Shown: positions 1-13,399 of the stretch, piece after piece
How positions within the stretch are numbered: the first letter of the stretch is position 1
How the letters are laid out: the number at the start of each line of letters is the position of its first letter
NCBI RefSeq assembly: GCF_036588685.1
Contig: NC_086374.1
Coordinates: 18,902,886 to 18,966,885, forward strand
DNA from: Mytilus trossulus
Lineage: Eukaryota > Mollusca > Bivalvia > Mytilida > Mytilidae
DNA: 64,000 bases
Reading direction: 5' to 3'
Program-made: the position numbers and the translations under genes
The notes under the pieces: generated by a model
What the model was told of the DNA's origin: nothing
The model's database searches: none
The model's input: the letters and a program-made list of their open reading frames with translations, nothing else

Positions 1-330
1 GGATTATTTCACTCGGCCCTTGCTCTGGGCCTGACAAGTTATAAAATTTGCAGGTTTGGAAAATGTGGTTAGTGGTAACGGTGTGGTCTACAGATGGGTG
101 ACTCTGGGACCTCCTCCACCTCATCTCATAGAGGGGAGGCCTACACCTGCCAACAGGTGGGGCGCTAACTGGAGCATTGGTAATACGAGTGTTTTCCCCG
201 GTCACTCCCCATGGTAGGTGGTGGTGTAACCGTGTTTAACTACCAGGGGTTTTATGACACTATGTCAACATAGGTCAGCTGATAGCCATTGTGTGTAGGT
301 AATCAGTAGTCACCCTGGCGCCTCAACAAA
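1..330. other. GC-richer segment of unknown origin
   Basis: Clearly richer in G and C than the following AT-rich DNA (GGGACCTCCTCCACC, GAGGGGAGGCCTACACC, CCCCGGTCACTCCCCATGG). No open frame or family was recognised; it may be the end of a repeat or gene to the left. Confidence 0.4.
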
Positions 331-1925
331 ATATCATAGAATACTCTGTAGCCAAAGTATTGCCAAAAAGTAAAAAATGTATATTCTAGTCATGAAAATG
401 TAAATACAAGTTGGTGTAATAAAATGTATGTTTAATTCAAAGGATTGTTTTTGTATAAGTTGTATATGAATTACAGAGGATGGAACCTCTACACAAATGA
501 GTATAATATACAGAAAGTCTTTAGTTAGTATTTGGTATTTGTGAATTATAATTCACAACAGAAAAAGGGAGACAACTCTTGATTAAGTTTTAATATGTTT
601 AGAAAATACGTCAACAACTCTGGATCGTTGTTTTTCATCTCATTGTTATTCGTTCAGTATTGAAATAGGGTCTTCATATATGAGTATTGCAATTAAATAG
701 ATATAGCATGTTATTGAGGAGTATTTGCAAAAAAAAACCAGTCTTGAAAATGAATTTCCATCGCCTTATATCGCATGATATATCTGTTCAATATATATGT
801 TTGTTTTCTGTAACCTTAAAATTAGTTATGTATTTTGAAATTTCATAATTCAAATATTAACGGTTTAGCTGTTGCAGGTATTTTTATTGTGTTAATTAAC
901 TTTTTATGAATATAGAATATACGAAAAAATACTTATGAAATTCCGACACATCCGTTTCATTTTACATGCCCAATGCAAACAAGATATTTCATTTCACATT
1001 AGGGAGGTGATATATGAACAATGTACATAAACTTTAATAGTGTAATATATCCTAAGCACAAATTATTCTGTGAGTTTATTAAACTTTAAAAGACCTGGCA
1101 ATATAAAAGGAGATGGTGTTAACGTTAATAAAACAGCAAGCAAATGAAGAAAAAAAAACCATCTATATGGAAACATAATCTCTTAAAAATATGTTAATGT
1201 CTACATGATGTATCAAGTCTAAATAGTTTGTACCATTCCATATAATCATTAAAATATGACATAACTACTGGCGATGTTTCTGGTTCATGAATAACAATTG
1301 AGAATGTACAGGGTCCAAATAGTTTCCTAAAAAAAATGTTTCATCTCGTCTTCCTACCTTCTTTTGTTTTGATCAGAAAAATTACAGAGAAAAAAAAACA
1401 AAAGGGAAATTTGTTTATTTGCCGAAATATCATTATCAGAATTAAAGAGCATCAAGCAGAATATTAGATCTTTTATGTTGTGTTCATTTTCCCTTCTCAG
1501 TGCATTTTGTTTTATAATCATGATAAAATCAGATTAAAAATCTTGAACGCAGAATTGAACTTAAATGACTGACAATATATATCCTTGAAGAAGGTCTATC
1601 CACACTACATGCATATCTGGTATTGATATTTAAAGCAACTTCAATTAAAAAGGAAGAACAACCAGGAACTACTTCACGTGAACTGTTGAAGTTTATCATA
1701 TATTTACTACATTATATATACGTTTCACTTACATTGTCTTACAAATCTTGTATGGGTACTAAAAATAATTTTCATTCATCATATTTTCTGAAATGTTTCA
1801 AAAAAGAAAAAACTGTTTTGATTTGTATATATTAGTATACTCGGCATATACATTTCAAGATATACGTGCATCCTTTGTTATATGTTAAAGATTTCTTCAT
1901 AAAAATTACATTACCATCATTTTAA
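331..1925. other. AT-rich DNA, nothing recognised
   Basis: Only short random open frames (one of 70 codons at 1623-1835 lacks any recognisable motif). Confidence 0.6.
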
Positions 1926-2345
1926 ATGAGAGGCGAAAGATACCAGAGGGACATCATAACCCACAAATCGGAAACAAACCGACAACACAATGGCTTAAGA
2001 AGAAAAAGACCAACAAATAAATAAAAAATAATACACAAAAACATAATATAGAAAACTTAATTCTGAGCAACACGAACCGCATCGAAAACCCGGGCTTGTC
2101 TCCGGTGCTCTGAAAGAGTACACACATTCTGTTCCAAATATGGCATCAGTCGTGTTGCGTATTTGAGTTCAAACCCGGTTATGAATTTAATTCTGTAGGT
2201 CGCATTAGGGAAAAGAGGACGGGATTTTAGTTACAAAATTAGGAACATATCCGTTCTCATCTGTGAAGCGTATATTCAATGCCGGTCAACCAACTGGTAA
2301 TGGCATTCGTAAAACTCATGTATAGTTAAGCTGACCAGTAATCCT
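1926..2345 (-). repeat. R2 retroelement 3' end copy
   Basis: Contains GCGAAAGATACCAGAGGGAC, GACAACACAATGGC, GAGCAACACGAACCGCA, GGTGCTCTGAAAGAGTA and the unit end near CCAACTGGTAATGGCATTCG, parallel to 31063-31480. Confidence 0.7.
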
Positions 2346-3689
2346 AAGACAATACTATTCACCGCAAAAAAAGGTAAGGTAGCCTTGGGTGTGTTCAAAA
2401 TATAAATATTCTGCATGCGTTACTGGTAATACTTCAAGACCGGACGTTAAATGAGTTTATATTGTATCTCATAAGAAGCTATTTTTGCTATTTGTTCTGA
2501 TTTTTTGTTGGAGAAATTTTTACACTACGACTAATGCTGTGTCATGTTCTTGACTATTTGGTTTGAAGAACTTTTACACTACAACTAGTGTGTCTCAATT
2601 GAATGAGTATTTCGTGAATGTTGTTCTTACTATTAAATCGTATATAGGTTTCTTTCCCTTTGAATGGAAACAGTTATTTTAATGAAAAAATACGCATTCA
2701 AGATTGAACAAAAGTAAAATTGTGTTCTCATTTTACAATTAACAAAGTGTTGACATTCCTCAACATGAAAATGACTTTTGCAAAATTAAATTTCCGTTAT
2801 TAACCTCCTTTTTGTTACAGTATTTTATCTCAATGTATAATAATGAATGTTTCTATCTGTATTGTTATTGAAAAATTTACTATCTGACATATAATTTGAG
2901 TGTTTTATTTACATATCCCCTGAATTCAATGTTAATAAATATTTACATATAAATTCATATCAATATAAAGACCAGTTGACATGGGATGAGCCTTTTGAAA
3001 TGTCAGTGAATCAATCCTATTTTAAGATTGTATTTTATTTCCGATAATATTTAAAAAAAAATCATAATACGGACTTTCGTAGATTAGAATGCAAATAAAC
3101 ATCACACGGAAACTAAGGAAAAAATACAATTCCAACATAATGAATACATAATAAAGGCGGTACACACATGTATGGCTAAAACTCGATCAAGTGCATTTCG
3201 ACAGGAAAAGAATGCCGAATGTTTTACCACTAATAGGAAATGGGATAATGCATTTGTTTGTTTTCTGTAAAATAGTTGACTAAGTAGAGATAAGTATATG
3301 CATACTAAAAAGTCGCTTTAGATAAGGAACATAAGCTAGTGTATAAATTTTTTTTCAAGGAAATCACTATCTTAACTATAGAGTAAAATCAGTCTAATTT
3401 TATTTTAACATAAAAGAGCAAAAATCCTGTAAAAAATTATAAACTTAAGATATCTAAAGACGAACTGATACATCTTTTACGAAAATCAGAAGGTCTCTGA
3501 TGTATATGTATATTTTAAATACAAATTTGGTCCAAATATGACTGCAAATTCTTCTGAGCCTCAGACGCTCAAATTAGGACTTCTATGTACGATTTCTCAA
3601 TTATTTAAATTATTTTACGCTTATTTGCGGTCCATTTGTTACAGGTATTACACAATGAATTAAAAATGCTATACTCATACGTTTGCTAT
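2346..3689. other. AT-rich DNA, nothing recognised
   Basis: No open frame, hairpin or repeat family identified by eye. A short internal echo (TTTTTACACTACGACTA / CTTTTACACTACAACTA at 2518 and 2571) is present. Confidence 0.55.
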
Positions 3690-3965
3690 GGATTAAGGGT
3701 TTGACATTTTTTCCTATTACTAGTATGTCTGTTGGTTTGTTCGTTGTCAATATAAAGGAACTTTTCGAATGCCATACAACTGAGAGGTTTTGCTAGCTAT
3801 TAAACCAGGTTCAATCCACCGTTTTTTTTATATTAGAAGATGCCTGAACTAAGACTGGAATATGACGGTTGGCATCCATTTGTTTGATATGCTTTAGCTT
3901 TTAAATTGGCCATTTGATAAGAGATTTTCCGTTTTAAATTTTCCTCGGAGGTAAGCATTTTATGA
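3690..3965 (+). repeat. R9 interspersed repeat
   Basis: GTTCGTTGTCAATATAAAGG, GAGAGGTTTTGCTAGCTATT, TGGCATCCATTTGTTTGATA, CATTTGATAAGAGATTTTCC, TTTTCCTCGGAGGT. Also found at 22195-22660, 52050-52195 and 54225-54475. Confidence 0.7.
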
Positions 3966-4875
3966 TTTTAATTTATGATGAATTATGTATAGTCCGACGG
4001 TTTAGGAAGTTCATACAATCAGTTTTCAAATTAAAATCAGAAGAGGTGAATAAATACTCTTGCAAGAACCAAGTTTCTACAAAATTTGTTTCAACAAATC
4101 AAGAAATCACTACAATTCGTAGTATCTTTTAAACAATAGCCACAACTCGTTTGATTATATGTTGTATGCACTTTTTGTCATATACTAAAATAAAAAAAAA
4201 ACTGAATCTGAGATAAAAAAAAACCGTTGTATTTATATTAGTTATAACAACCTTCAAATTATGCTGAAACCTACCTAAAAGGTATATGAACATATACTGT
4301 AACATATAATCATAAAATCCTGCTATCTATGAAAAAAAATATAATGCGTTACATTTGTTTATGTGTGTGTGCAATTGATAAGATTATGTAATAATTCTGT
4401 TTGAACTTTCATAATTCACCTCATCGAACATGAAACATATGCATGTGCAAGTACAAGGTTCTCTTGTTAATCGTTAAAATAGTATATAAGATACTCAAAT
4501 TTTAAGCCGAGTGTCATACAGTTATGAGGGGAGAATAAAAATTCAGAATACTGTCATTGAACGATTCCAAGCAGAAAGTATGTCTAAACAATTTGTCAGA
4601 TATCAAGAGCAGTCGTAATTCTGAGAGAATGTTATTGTATAATACCTAATATGCCTAATCTGTTTTTTTTATAACAATAGAATGTTTTGCTTGTCAGCAT
4701 TTCAAAGTGGTTGAATATTTAAGCTTGCATGGATATCTCCAAAGAGACCAAACGATTATTATCATCTTAATGGAAAACTCATCCAAATCTACAGTCATAA
4801 AATTAGAAATTTCGAAAATAATGCAAAATATTTAAGGGATACATTTTCCGTCCCAGATAAAAGATCAAATGCAAA

Positions 4876-5300
4876 GTAATTGCTTTGTACCTGACCATCG
4901 ATTTTTATATAGTTATCACTACGTAGTTAATCGTTCAAATGAATGTCATTTCCAATTGAACACTATTCCCTTTTTTAATCATACATGAATTGCACTATTC
5001 AAAATTACAATAAAACAATGTGTCTAGAAATGGAGTTAGTGATTACAGATTTTGCTATTTATCTTTGAATTAACTATATGAATTGAAAAAAGGAAAGAAA
5101 TCGATGTATAACAGAATAATTAAATGATAATACAGAATACTTATTAAACTTTTATTGGAAATACATGTTTTAAAAAAGGTGTTTGATGCATGTTAATACA
5201 TGTGTTTATCAAAGTTTTATAAATGAACGTAAACAAACTAGCGTTATGCTAAATTACCAAATACTAAGGAACAAAAACATAAATACTAAAAATGCAATGG
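4876..5300 (+). repeat. Direct duplication, copy 1
   Basis: TGCTTTGTACCTGACCATCG, ACTACGTAGTTAATCGTTCA, AATCATACATGAATTGCAC, ATCTTTGAATTAAC and CAGAATACTTATTAAACTTT recur in the same order at 10240-10565, with diverged bases throughout. Confidence 0.75.
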
Positions 5301-5908
5301 TTATCAAATAGTAATAATAATAGCAAGCTAGTTTTATTACACCTGTTGAAATCAAGTAGTTCGACACTCTGATTGTAGTGACTGTATATAATAACATATT
5401 ATATACCATAAAATCATTAACATTACACAGAAAAGTCTCTGTTTAAATTTTTTTTGTTTATAATATTTCCGTATCAATAAATGCATATGCATTCTTTTTT
5501 ATCCAGCAAGGACAAAAAGGATTCAACATATTTTTGTATTATTAAGTTAATAATTTGAAGAAAAAAAACATGGATTGTTTTTCTTCCTAGAAATAACAAA
5601 TGAAAAAAGCGTGAGTCAATATGCGTTTTGATTTAAAATGGCTCAAAATCAGCATTTATTTCGCTTTTCAAATTAAGTATGAAATGTGAAAAATTGCTTC
5701 TCAAATTTTCATATAAAAACAAAGGAGAGAAAAGACTAATTGTTTTTTTGTATGGATGAAGAAGTTGTTTCTTATTTTTAATTAAATATCCATACTAAGT
5801 TAACTTTTATTTTCGAATGGAAAATCAAATTCGCATGCAGAAATCTTTATTTGTTCAAGTGCATATCAAAAACCAAAATTAAAAAGACGTTTGTCTTTCA
5901 GTGCATAT

Positions 5909-6225
5909 AAACTCATCATAGATACCAGGATTAAAATTTTATATAAACGCCAGACGCGCGTTTCGTCTACAAAAGACTCATCAGTGACGCTCGAATCAAA
6001 AAGTGATTGAAAGGCAAAAACAAAGTACGAGGTTAAAGAGCATTGAGGACCAAAAGTTCTTACAAAGTTTAGCCAAATACAGCTAAGGTAATCTATTCCT
6101 GAGGTAGAAAAGCCTTAGTTTGTAAAAAATTCAAAGTTTTGTTAACACTTAATTTGTGATTATGAACATATCAATGATAACTCAAGTCAACACAGATTTT
6201 CTGACTACTGGGCTGGTGATCCGCA
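5909..6225 (+). repeat. R1 interspersed repeat, near full length
   Basis: Starts ACTCATCATAGATACCAGGA, contains CCAGACGCGCGTTTCGTCTA (a near-palindromic core AGACG...CGTCT), CATCAGTGACGCTCG, GAGCATTGAGGACC, ACAGCTAAGGTAATCTAT and ends CTGACTACTGGGCTGGTGAT. Several further copies occur in this window. Confidence 0.8.
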
Positions 6226-7320
6226 TTTTTGTGTATTTTTCATAATTTGAAATAAATCAGTAAGTGTATCGAGAAGAAACGAAGTGTTCCTGATTCGTAC
6301 TAAATTGTGAAATGCATTATTATATTTAAAGTATTCATTATAGAGATAATTAAACAACGTCGTGACGAATACAAGATTCATGAAAATGTCTTAAAGTCAA
6401 TAGTGTAAGGTCAAATCCGTTGAAACAAAGTTCTTTAAAAAAAAGTTTTGATTATAAGCATTTCTGTCGGTTATAAACTAGACATATTCCTTAAGAAAAA
6501 TCTGTATATCAATCCCACAAATTTGCGGTAGCATTCTGTTCAAAGCATAAAACTTGTCGCCAATCACCTCAAAAGCTAACTAAACCTGTAAACCAATTTT
6601 AATATTGATTCACTCAGAAATAAACACAGTTATTCTATAACCAGCTGTTGGCATTAAACAGGTTGTATTCTGTTTGTTTAATTTATGATGATATGAAACT
6701 AAACACCTAACAGGAGGACTTGTGCTTGATTTTTTTTATATGAGGAAGACATACATTTTAGATCACTTTAATTGTGGTCTATTGCTGGCATGTCATTAAA
6801 TGCTAGTTGTTCATTATTAAACCATGTTAATCTTTGTCATTTTGCTTAGTTTTTTCTGTAACCTTTTCGAAAATCAGATCCAGACTTCTTTTAAACCAAG
6901 TTTTACTCTGCGTATTGCTGTGTGTTTAGTGATATGTCAATTTTGCTGAATCAGTTTACATTATTGTTAAGGGGCTACCTGAGCCAGAATCCGGGTGAGC
7001 CATGTTAAAAACATATTGATGTGTTAGCTTTGTTTCTTGTTGACACGTTCTGCGTTTTTTTTTCTAAAATCTATTTTAAGCAGGGAAATGTTAATAGATC
7101 TAAGACTAAGTCTTACATCTTAAAGATGTGCCACTGTTTCCACGTGTAAGATTTACAACTGAGGATACCTTAATATTAGTAAGATCGCTTAAAATCATGA
7201 ATATTCTATTCAGCTTACACATCATTTATAGCAACACTGCATTAATTGCAATCGGATGTGCGTAGGATAATATAATATTTTATAATGACATTCATTGAGG
7301 AAACAAGTGGCCGTATATAA
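6226..7320. other. AT-rich DNA with weak repeat remnants
   Basis: 6660-7060 carries faint R6/R9-like strings (AGGGGCTACCTGAGCCAGAA, AACCAAGTTTTACTCTGCG). No gene seen. Confidence 0.45.
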
Positions 7321-7350
7321 ATCTTTAATATGAAATAGTCAGGGAATCAA

Positions 7351-7410
7351 AATATATCTTTTATCATGTATACCATACATAATATATCTTTTATCATGTA
7401 TACCATACAT
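7351..7410 (+). repeat. Perfect 30-bp tandem duplication
   Basis: The 30-mer starting AATATATCTTTTATCATGTA at 7351 is repeated exactly at 7381, followed by a partial third start (AATATATT). Confidence 0.9.
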
Positions 7411-8618
7411 AATATATTACTGACCTAGATAGTTAATATTAAGTTAAAAATGTTAGTTTAAAGATAAAGTACTCACCTTTACTGTTGATGGGGTATTGTT
7501 GTTTATTTTTTCCTTGTCATACATAAAAATCTGTCATCTATTAAACATCCGTGTTTCAGATATGTATTTTCACTTCCCTTATAACCAAAGAAATAACAAA
7601 GTTTTGCACTTGATCATAATAATTGTTGTTTGATATTAGTTACAGTACATTAATATGGATCGGTCATGCGTGGGGTAAAAACACATCCGATTCAAACATC
7701 TGGATTCAAACAATGAAGTTGAATCTCAGTCGAAATTATATAGGGACGTATTTTTTAACGATTCCTTTATCTATAGTACATCATCATCTGAGATTTTGTG
7801 TTTATTCAACGACAGTTAGTACAAGTAGTAGTTACCAGTCTAAGAGTAATTGATGACATTACATAAGTCGTATTACATGGCTTTGTACATTACAACTGTC
7901 CTAATCATGCACTTGGTTATATAAAATGTATGTTAAAGTTTTATTGCAGACTCAATATCATATTCCAAGACATCTTCATATTGTTGAAAAATAATGCCGA
8001 AAAGTACGTTCTCGTAATATGCAATGCATTCGATGTCAAACAAAGCAAAATTCCTTAATAGAATAAATCAACGAGTTAAACGAATAGAATTTGTGGATAA
8101 TAAAATTTGCACTTTTGTATTGGACGGGATTTTGAAATGTTGATTTAATTTATAATAAAATATTTCAAAAGGACAAAAATATTGTCTTGTCACTACTTCT
8201 ATTTGCTTAGCCTTCCGTTTAACCTACCATAAAGGATAATCAAATATTTAGGTTCTCGTTCATTAGACCTTCATCTATCAATTACACCTTTTGGTAGATT
8301 AACACCATTCTTTGATTTCCCTTGTCACCTGAAACCTCGCTTTAGAAATATTCTGATTGAAAATCAACAACACGGAGCATAAGAGGTTATTTATTAACAC
8401 ATTCATCAAAAGTCTTTTGTTAAAATGTGTAAAATATTAAAAAGTTAAATAAAAACATATCTTATAATTGAACTTTAAGAAAAAAAACATATATCTCATC
8501 ATTTTCGAAATAAATGTTTAGTTGTTCAAGTTTGCAAGTTACCTGATTGTATTCGACGTTGGTAACAGAGTGGATTAAAGGGGTATTGTATTAGCGTATA
8601 CTATATTAATATATTATA

Positions 8619-8710
8619 GGGTTATTGCTTGAATATTGGGGAATATTGTCCCGAGTAGAATTTTATATTGCACGAGCTTTCGAGTATTCCCCAATATTCA
8701 TGCAATAACC
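8619..8710. repeat. Inverted repeat (hairpin), 30-bp arms
   Basis: Left arm GGTTATTGCTTGAATATTGG... pairs with the right arm ...CCAATATTCATGCAATAACC across about 32 bp, with a few mismatches. Confidence 0.75.
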
Positions 8711-10119
8711 ATTTTATTGTATAGCTTTATAATATTAAAAAGTAAAAATTGATTCTGAAAACTGAATATTTGATTGGTTTAATCCAAACATATGTTATGT
8801 GTTGTAAGGACAAGTAAGTTATGGACACAAAAAAAACAATTCCAAAAGAAAGACCACTAGTTGGTACCATTTAATTACCCTTAAACGAAATCCTGCATTT
8901 AGTTTAATATTATACGGATAGGAAAATTACGCACTTAGGGTATTGATCTTTTCAATTTAAAAAAAATCTATCTATAAACATATAAAAAATAAATAACAAA
9001 CCCATAGAACAAATAGTGGCAGTGGTAATTTCTTTTCTCAATATCATTGGTAGAGCAGACCCGCTTGATTCTGATGGCATAAATGAAGAGATTTCTCTTT
9101 TTGTAGTTTTTCGGATGCCAACCCAGTGTTTGGTAGGATCAAGAAATGAACGAAAAATCATTTACTTTAATTTTATTTTAATTCTTGATCATTGAAATCC
9201 TACAACTATATAGAATATATGGAGCAAACGAATCAATTACCTAAAAGATGTCATAGCTCTAGTTGAAGCAGACAACGTGTTTTCCTGCAGATAATGGCGG
9301 TTTATTCTATTATCGTTGAGTTTCGGTTCCTGTGAGCTTATGTTTGCAGTTAAGCATACAGAAATACGGTAATAAAATCTTTGTGTAATTTATAAAGATA
9401 TATAAGGACTAATGATGATCTATATTACTGTAACAAGTTTTATTGTAAACATTAAAAGTATTTTTTTCTGGTTATTATATTTGTTCTATTTCGCTGTGTA
9501 AATATTTATTAACATGACCTTCAATTACAGATTAAACATATTAATTACTCAACGCAACATTTTAATTTGCGCATAACTGTGTGATAGTCTATTTACTTTT
9601 GTTTGAAATGTGGCTAATTATTTGAACAAATTGTCAGACGAGAGTTTTTCTTCACTATTGGGATAATAACGACGAGATTTAAAATTGGTTATAATGTTGA
9701 TTGAATCAATTTGATCTACAATTGTACTTATTTTATTGCTTCATTCATTTTACTGCTTCTTGCGTCAATGTTCAAATGGCATATACTACATTTGATTTCA
9801 GAAAACACATTGTATTGGTACAACTGTTTCCAGAGGGAATATCAACAAAGGTTATCTACGGACAGCCAGTTTAAATCGGTTGACGTATAACACTCGCAAT
9901 TTTCTATGCGCAGAGCTGTCTTTCGTGATAGAGTTATAAGAGGATTGAACGCAATGTTAATAGTCCTTATAATTTTGCGCATAGATAATACAACCGGAAA
10001 AACAAGCTAGGGTAATGTTTACCTCTTCTTTAACACAACAAAAACCTTCAAGTATGAAAATGTTTAGCCGTTCAATTAATTTAATATAGTTGTTTTTCAT
10101 TTATACCATTAAATTTAAC
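8711..10119. other. AT-rich DNA, nothing recognised
   Basis: No supported gene; the 69-codon minus frame at 8952-9161 has no motif. Confidence 0.55.
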
Positions 10120-10925
10120 AAAAATGTAAGCTTCCTTATTGTTGTATATCCTACAGAATTTGAAGTTTAAGAAAAAAAACTTACCAGGTTGTTAGACGCA
10201 TACCTTTATTTGTACATAAGCGGCTATATCAGTATCATACCTGCTTTGTATCTGATCATCGATTTGAATATATTTTTCACTACGTAGTTAATCGTTCAAA
10301 TGAATGTCATTACAAATTGAACAATATTCCCTTTTTAAATCATACATGAATTGCACAATTCAAAATTACCATAAAACAATGTGTATAGAAATTGAATTAG
10401 TGATTGCAGGTTTCGCTATTTATCTTTGAATTAACAGTATGAATTTAAAAAGGAAAACAATTGATGTACTTAAAGTTTAACAGAATAATAAAATGGTCAT
10501 ACAGAATACTTGTTAAACTTTTATTGGTCATACAACACATGTTTTATAAAAGTAGTTTGATGTATGTTTATTCCCTATGACAGTTTCTATAGGGTTGAAG
10601 GATTTTATTGACCTGACTGAAATTCTTTTAATCAATGTATATCAGTTATTTGAAAAAATATAAATATCAAACGTTCAATGTCACTCTCTCTGAAACATCA
10701 AAGCCCGATCAGAGAATTAACTTATGTTTTCTAAAAGAACGTAAACAAAATCGAACAAAACAACGCTTTACTCTCAAATAAAGAATACTAAAGCACAAAA
10801 ACATAAAAAAAAGTAAGCTTCCCTATTGTTGTATATCCTACAGAACTTAAAGTTTAAGAAACAAACTTACAATGCTGTTAGACGTATACCACGAATTATA
10901 CATAAGCGGTCATCTCAGTATCATC
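10120..10925 (+). repeat. Direct duplication, copy 2, flanked by its own 115-bp direct repeats
   Basis: 10240-10565 and about 10730-10805 match 4876-5300 with an extra 160-bp segment between. The block is bounded by two copies of a sequence of about 115 bp (10128-10235 and 10810-10925; GTAAGCTTCC, ATTGTTGTATATCCTACAGA, CATAAGCGG). This may be a composite or rearranged repeat. Confidence 0.65.
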
Positions 10926-10989
10926 ATCTAAGACAAACGAGACTATTTAAATTTTCAAATTATCAATTTCTCCCAAGTATATGTAATTA

Positions 10990-11062
10990 AACTCATCATA
11001 GATACCAGGCTTGTATTTGCGCTGGACGAACCGTCTTCAGAAGTTTCATCAGAATTTCCCAT
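10990..11062 (+). repeat. R1 fragment, diverged
   Basis: AACTCATCATAGATACCAGG followed by a mutated core (GCTGGACGAACCGTCTTCAG) and a weak CATCAG continuation. Confidence 0.55.
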
Positions 11063-12439
11063 CTCATTCGTTGTTCAAGAATTTTATAAATGTTACTAGT
11101 GTCTAAGCAGAACGTTGATGAACTAAGGTTTTGTTAAAGAACGTCTCGTCAGTTTTCTTTACAAGTTCCATTTGAACAGCGTGTGGTATACTTCTGTTGC
11201 CGTTATTTATCTGAAGATACCAATATTTTGTTCTTAAATATTCAATACACTATTCAACATAAATGATACATTAATGGTTATAAACATGTATTCTAGGTCC
11301 TGACGTTATTTAGCATATTGATTACGTGTTATAGTGTTCTTTTATTTGTCTTTGTAAACATATATATGAAAAGTAAAAAAAATGTTTAGGGCATTCATGT
11401 AACGGGAATCCATAAGTCAACTTCGAACGGTAATGAGATTAAATATAATATAGTTTGGAAGGTGCTCACAGCTGACTTTGAGCAAATTATTCTCACAGTC
11501 GATGTAACCTTTAAAGCAGCATATACACAGGAAGTAAACACAGATTTTAGTCTCTCAACCGATTTTTTGTTGGTAAAACTATATTAAGAAGTTTAATATT
11601 TAGGTATACAGTAACTAGACAAATATAAACCTTCAGCTATAATATGCATATTTTGTCACTTGTTCATCTAATAGAAATATATGAAATGAATCATCCATTC
11701 AGTGAACTTCATATTGTTAAGTACTATAGGTCACCATTTAATTATGTATCTCCTTCAATTTTTTGTCTGTACCAAATCTATTTTTATTACAAGATATGTA
11801 TATTTTCAAAAATCAATCTTTTGTAATTCTCTCATATTTCACATTCTATTTTAAACTTTATATCTGATATCTAATTTATAACCATTTACATTATAGTATA
11901 TACATGTATGGATGAACAAATAAAACTCTTGTATGACAAAAAAAAACAACAATAAGTTGAAACTTAAGAAAGTGTGTATCTTTAATTCTGCTGACATCAG
12001 CCGACAGGTGTGCATATACTCCAAAAATGATATAAAAACAAATAAAAATCAAAAAAGGTACATACAGTATGTTTGCAATGAGACATTTATCCACGATCGT
12101 CAAAGTGCTTCCAGTGTTGAGAAAGTACGAAGTAATAACGTTACGTTTCCATAATGTACGTTCACATGTTTATAACGTAACTTTCACCTTCTATAGGCCT
12201 TGCCATTTTAGATATAACACACAAAGTAAACACAACGCAAAGTACATATACAACTTACTACGTTTAATCCACGCAAGATGGTTCATCTTACAATCGGATT
12301 ACTTTGTATTAGAAAATCGTGTGGTTTATTGGGCAGAAAAAGTTAAAAATGACTCGATGGTTGTGGTGTTTTACCTTAATTATCCAAGTCAAAGTAACGG
12401 GTTGCTAGATTAATGAGCTATTAGAAAAATTAGATGTCG

Positions 12440-12669
12440 GTTAAATAGGCTGTATGAAAACAAGTTATGGCTTTCTTTTGAAAGAAAAATATGGGCACAA
12501 ATCCTAATTTTGAGCAAACATACAAAATGTCGACCTCATTTTACTCAAATTGTAGCACATGAAGGTATATTTTCTATTCCATATTTGATTTAATCAGGCA
12601 AAAAAAAACTATATGGAAATTTTCATTAAACTGTAAATACGGGATCAAAACTGTATTGTTTGCCCTTAA
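12440..12669 (+). repeat. R15 repeat copy interrupted by the foldback element
   Basis: Shares the order TTTTGAGCAAA ... TTTTACT(C/T)AA ... ATATTTGATT ... AAACTGTATYGTWTGCCCTTAA with 18464-18675. Its 3' end coincides with the transposon insertion point. Confidence 0.65.
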
Positions 12670-13392
12670 GGTAGCACAATACAAAGATTTTTTTACTTCC
12701 AATCACCAACTTTTGAAATGCTGTAACTTTCTTATGAATGCATAGAAAATAATAAAAGAGGTATATATAGATAGATAAAAGATTAATCTTTTAAATGAAT
12801 GCAATATTTTTATTATGCAATCATTATGTAATCAATTATTTTGTAATTAGCGGTAAAATCTGGGTAAGTTCACTCGAATGAATTTAGCTCTATCATCTCT
12901 TTAACTATACCGAAATTTTTAACAAAATCTTAATCAACACATCATTGGCTTCAAAAGGGTATCTCAGATTGTCTCTATGGTGTTCCATTCTCTCATAAAT
13001 CTCTAATTAGCGTAAACATCCTAACCACATAAAAGAAGATAATGTTTAAGTAGGTGTAAAATTTGTTCTATACATTTTATCTGAAATCTGAGACACCCTT
13101 TTGTAGATAATGGCTATAGGAACAACATATAATAAAATCAACCCTCTGGGGATACCTATGCAGAAGCTAATTTCATTTGAAAGTTGAAATTTGGTGGAAA
13201 ATATTTTAGACACAGTTAACATTATAATTGGTTACATAATTGTTGCATAATACTAATATTGCATTAATTTGAAAGAGTAATCTGTTAGCTATCCAAAACT
13301 ACCACTTTTATAAATTTTCAAGCATTATTAAGAAAGTTACAGCATTCCAAAATTTGTTAATTGGAGTTATAAAATCTTTGTATTGTGCTACC
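12670..13392. mobile_element. Non-autonomous inverted-repeat DNA transposon (foldback MITE)
   Basis: Ends are GGTAGCACAATACAAAGATT and its reverse complement, and both arms stay recognisably complementary far inward (the caaaagggtRtctcagatt block appears in both orientations near 12955 and 13090). Thus most of the 0.72-kb element is one imperfect palindrome. It is flanked by CCTTAAGG on both sides (12664-12671 and 13391-13398). That can be read as a TTAA duplication (piggyBac-like) or an 8-bp duplication with ends starting TAGCACAATAC (hAT/Buster-like, nnnTAnnn). No coding sequence is present. It sits inside an R15 repeat copy. Confidence 0.8.
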
Positions 13393-13399
13393 TTAAGGA

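Noticed and set aside
12069-12413. 114-codon open frame
   Set aside because: No recognisable domain, AT-driven composition, and its start (TTTGCAATGAGACA) resembles the R5 repeat group.
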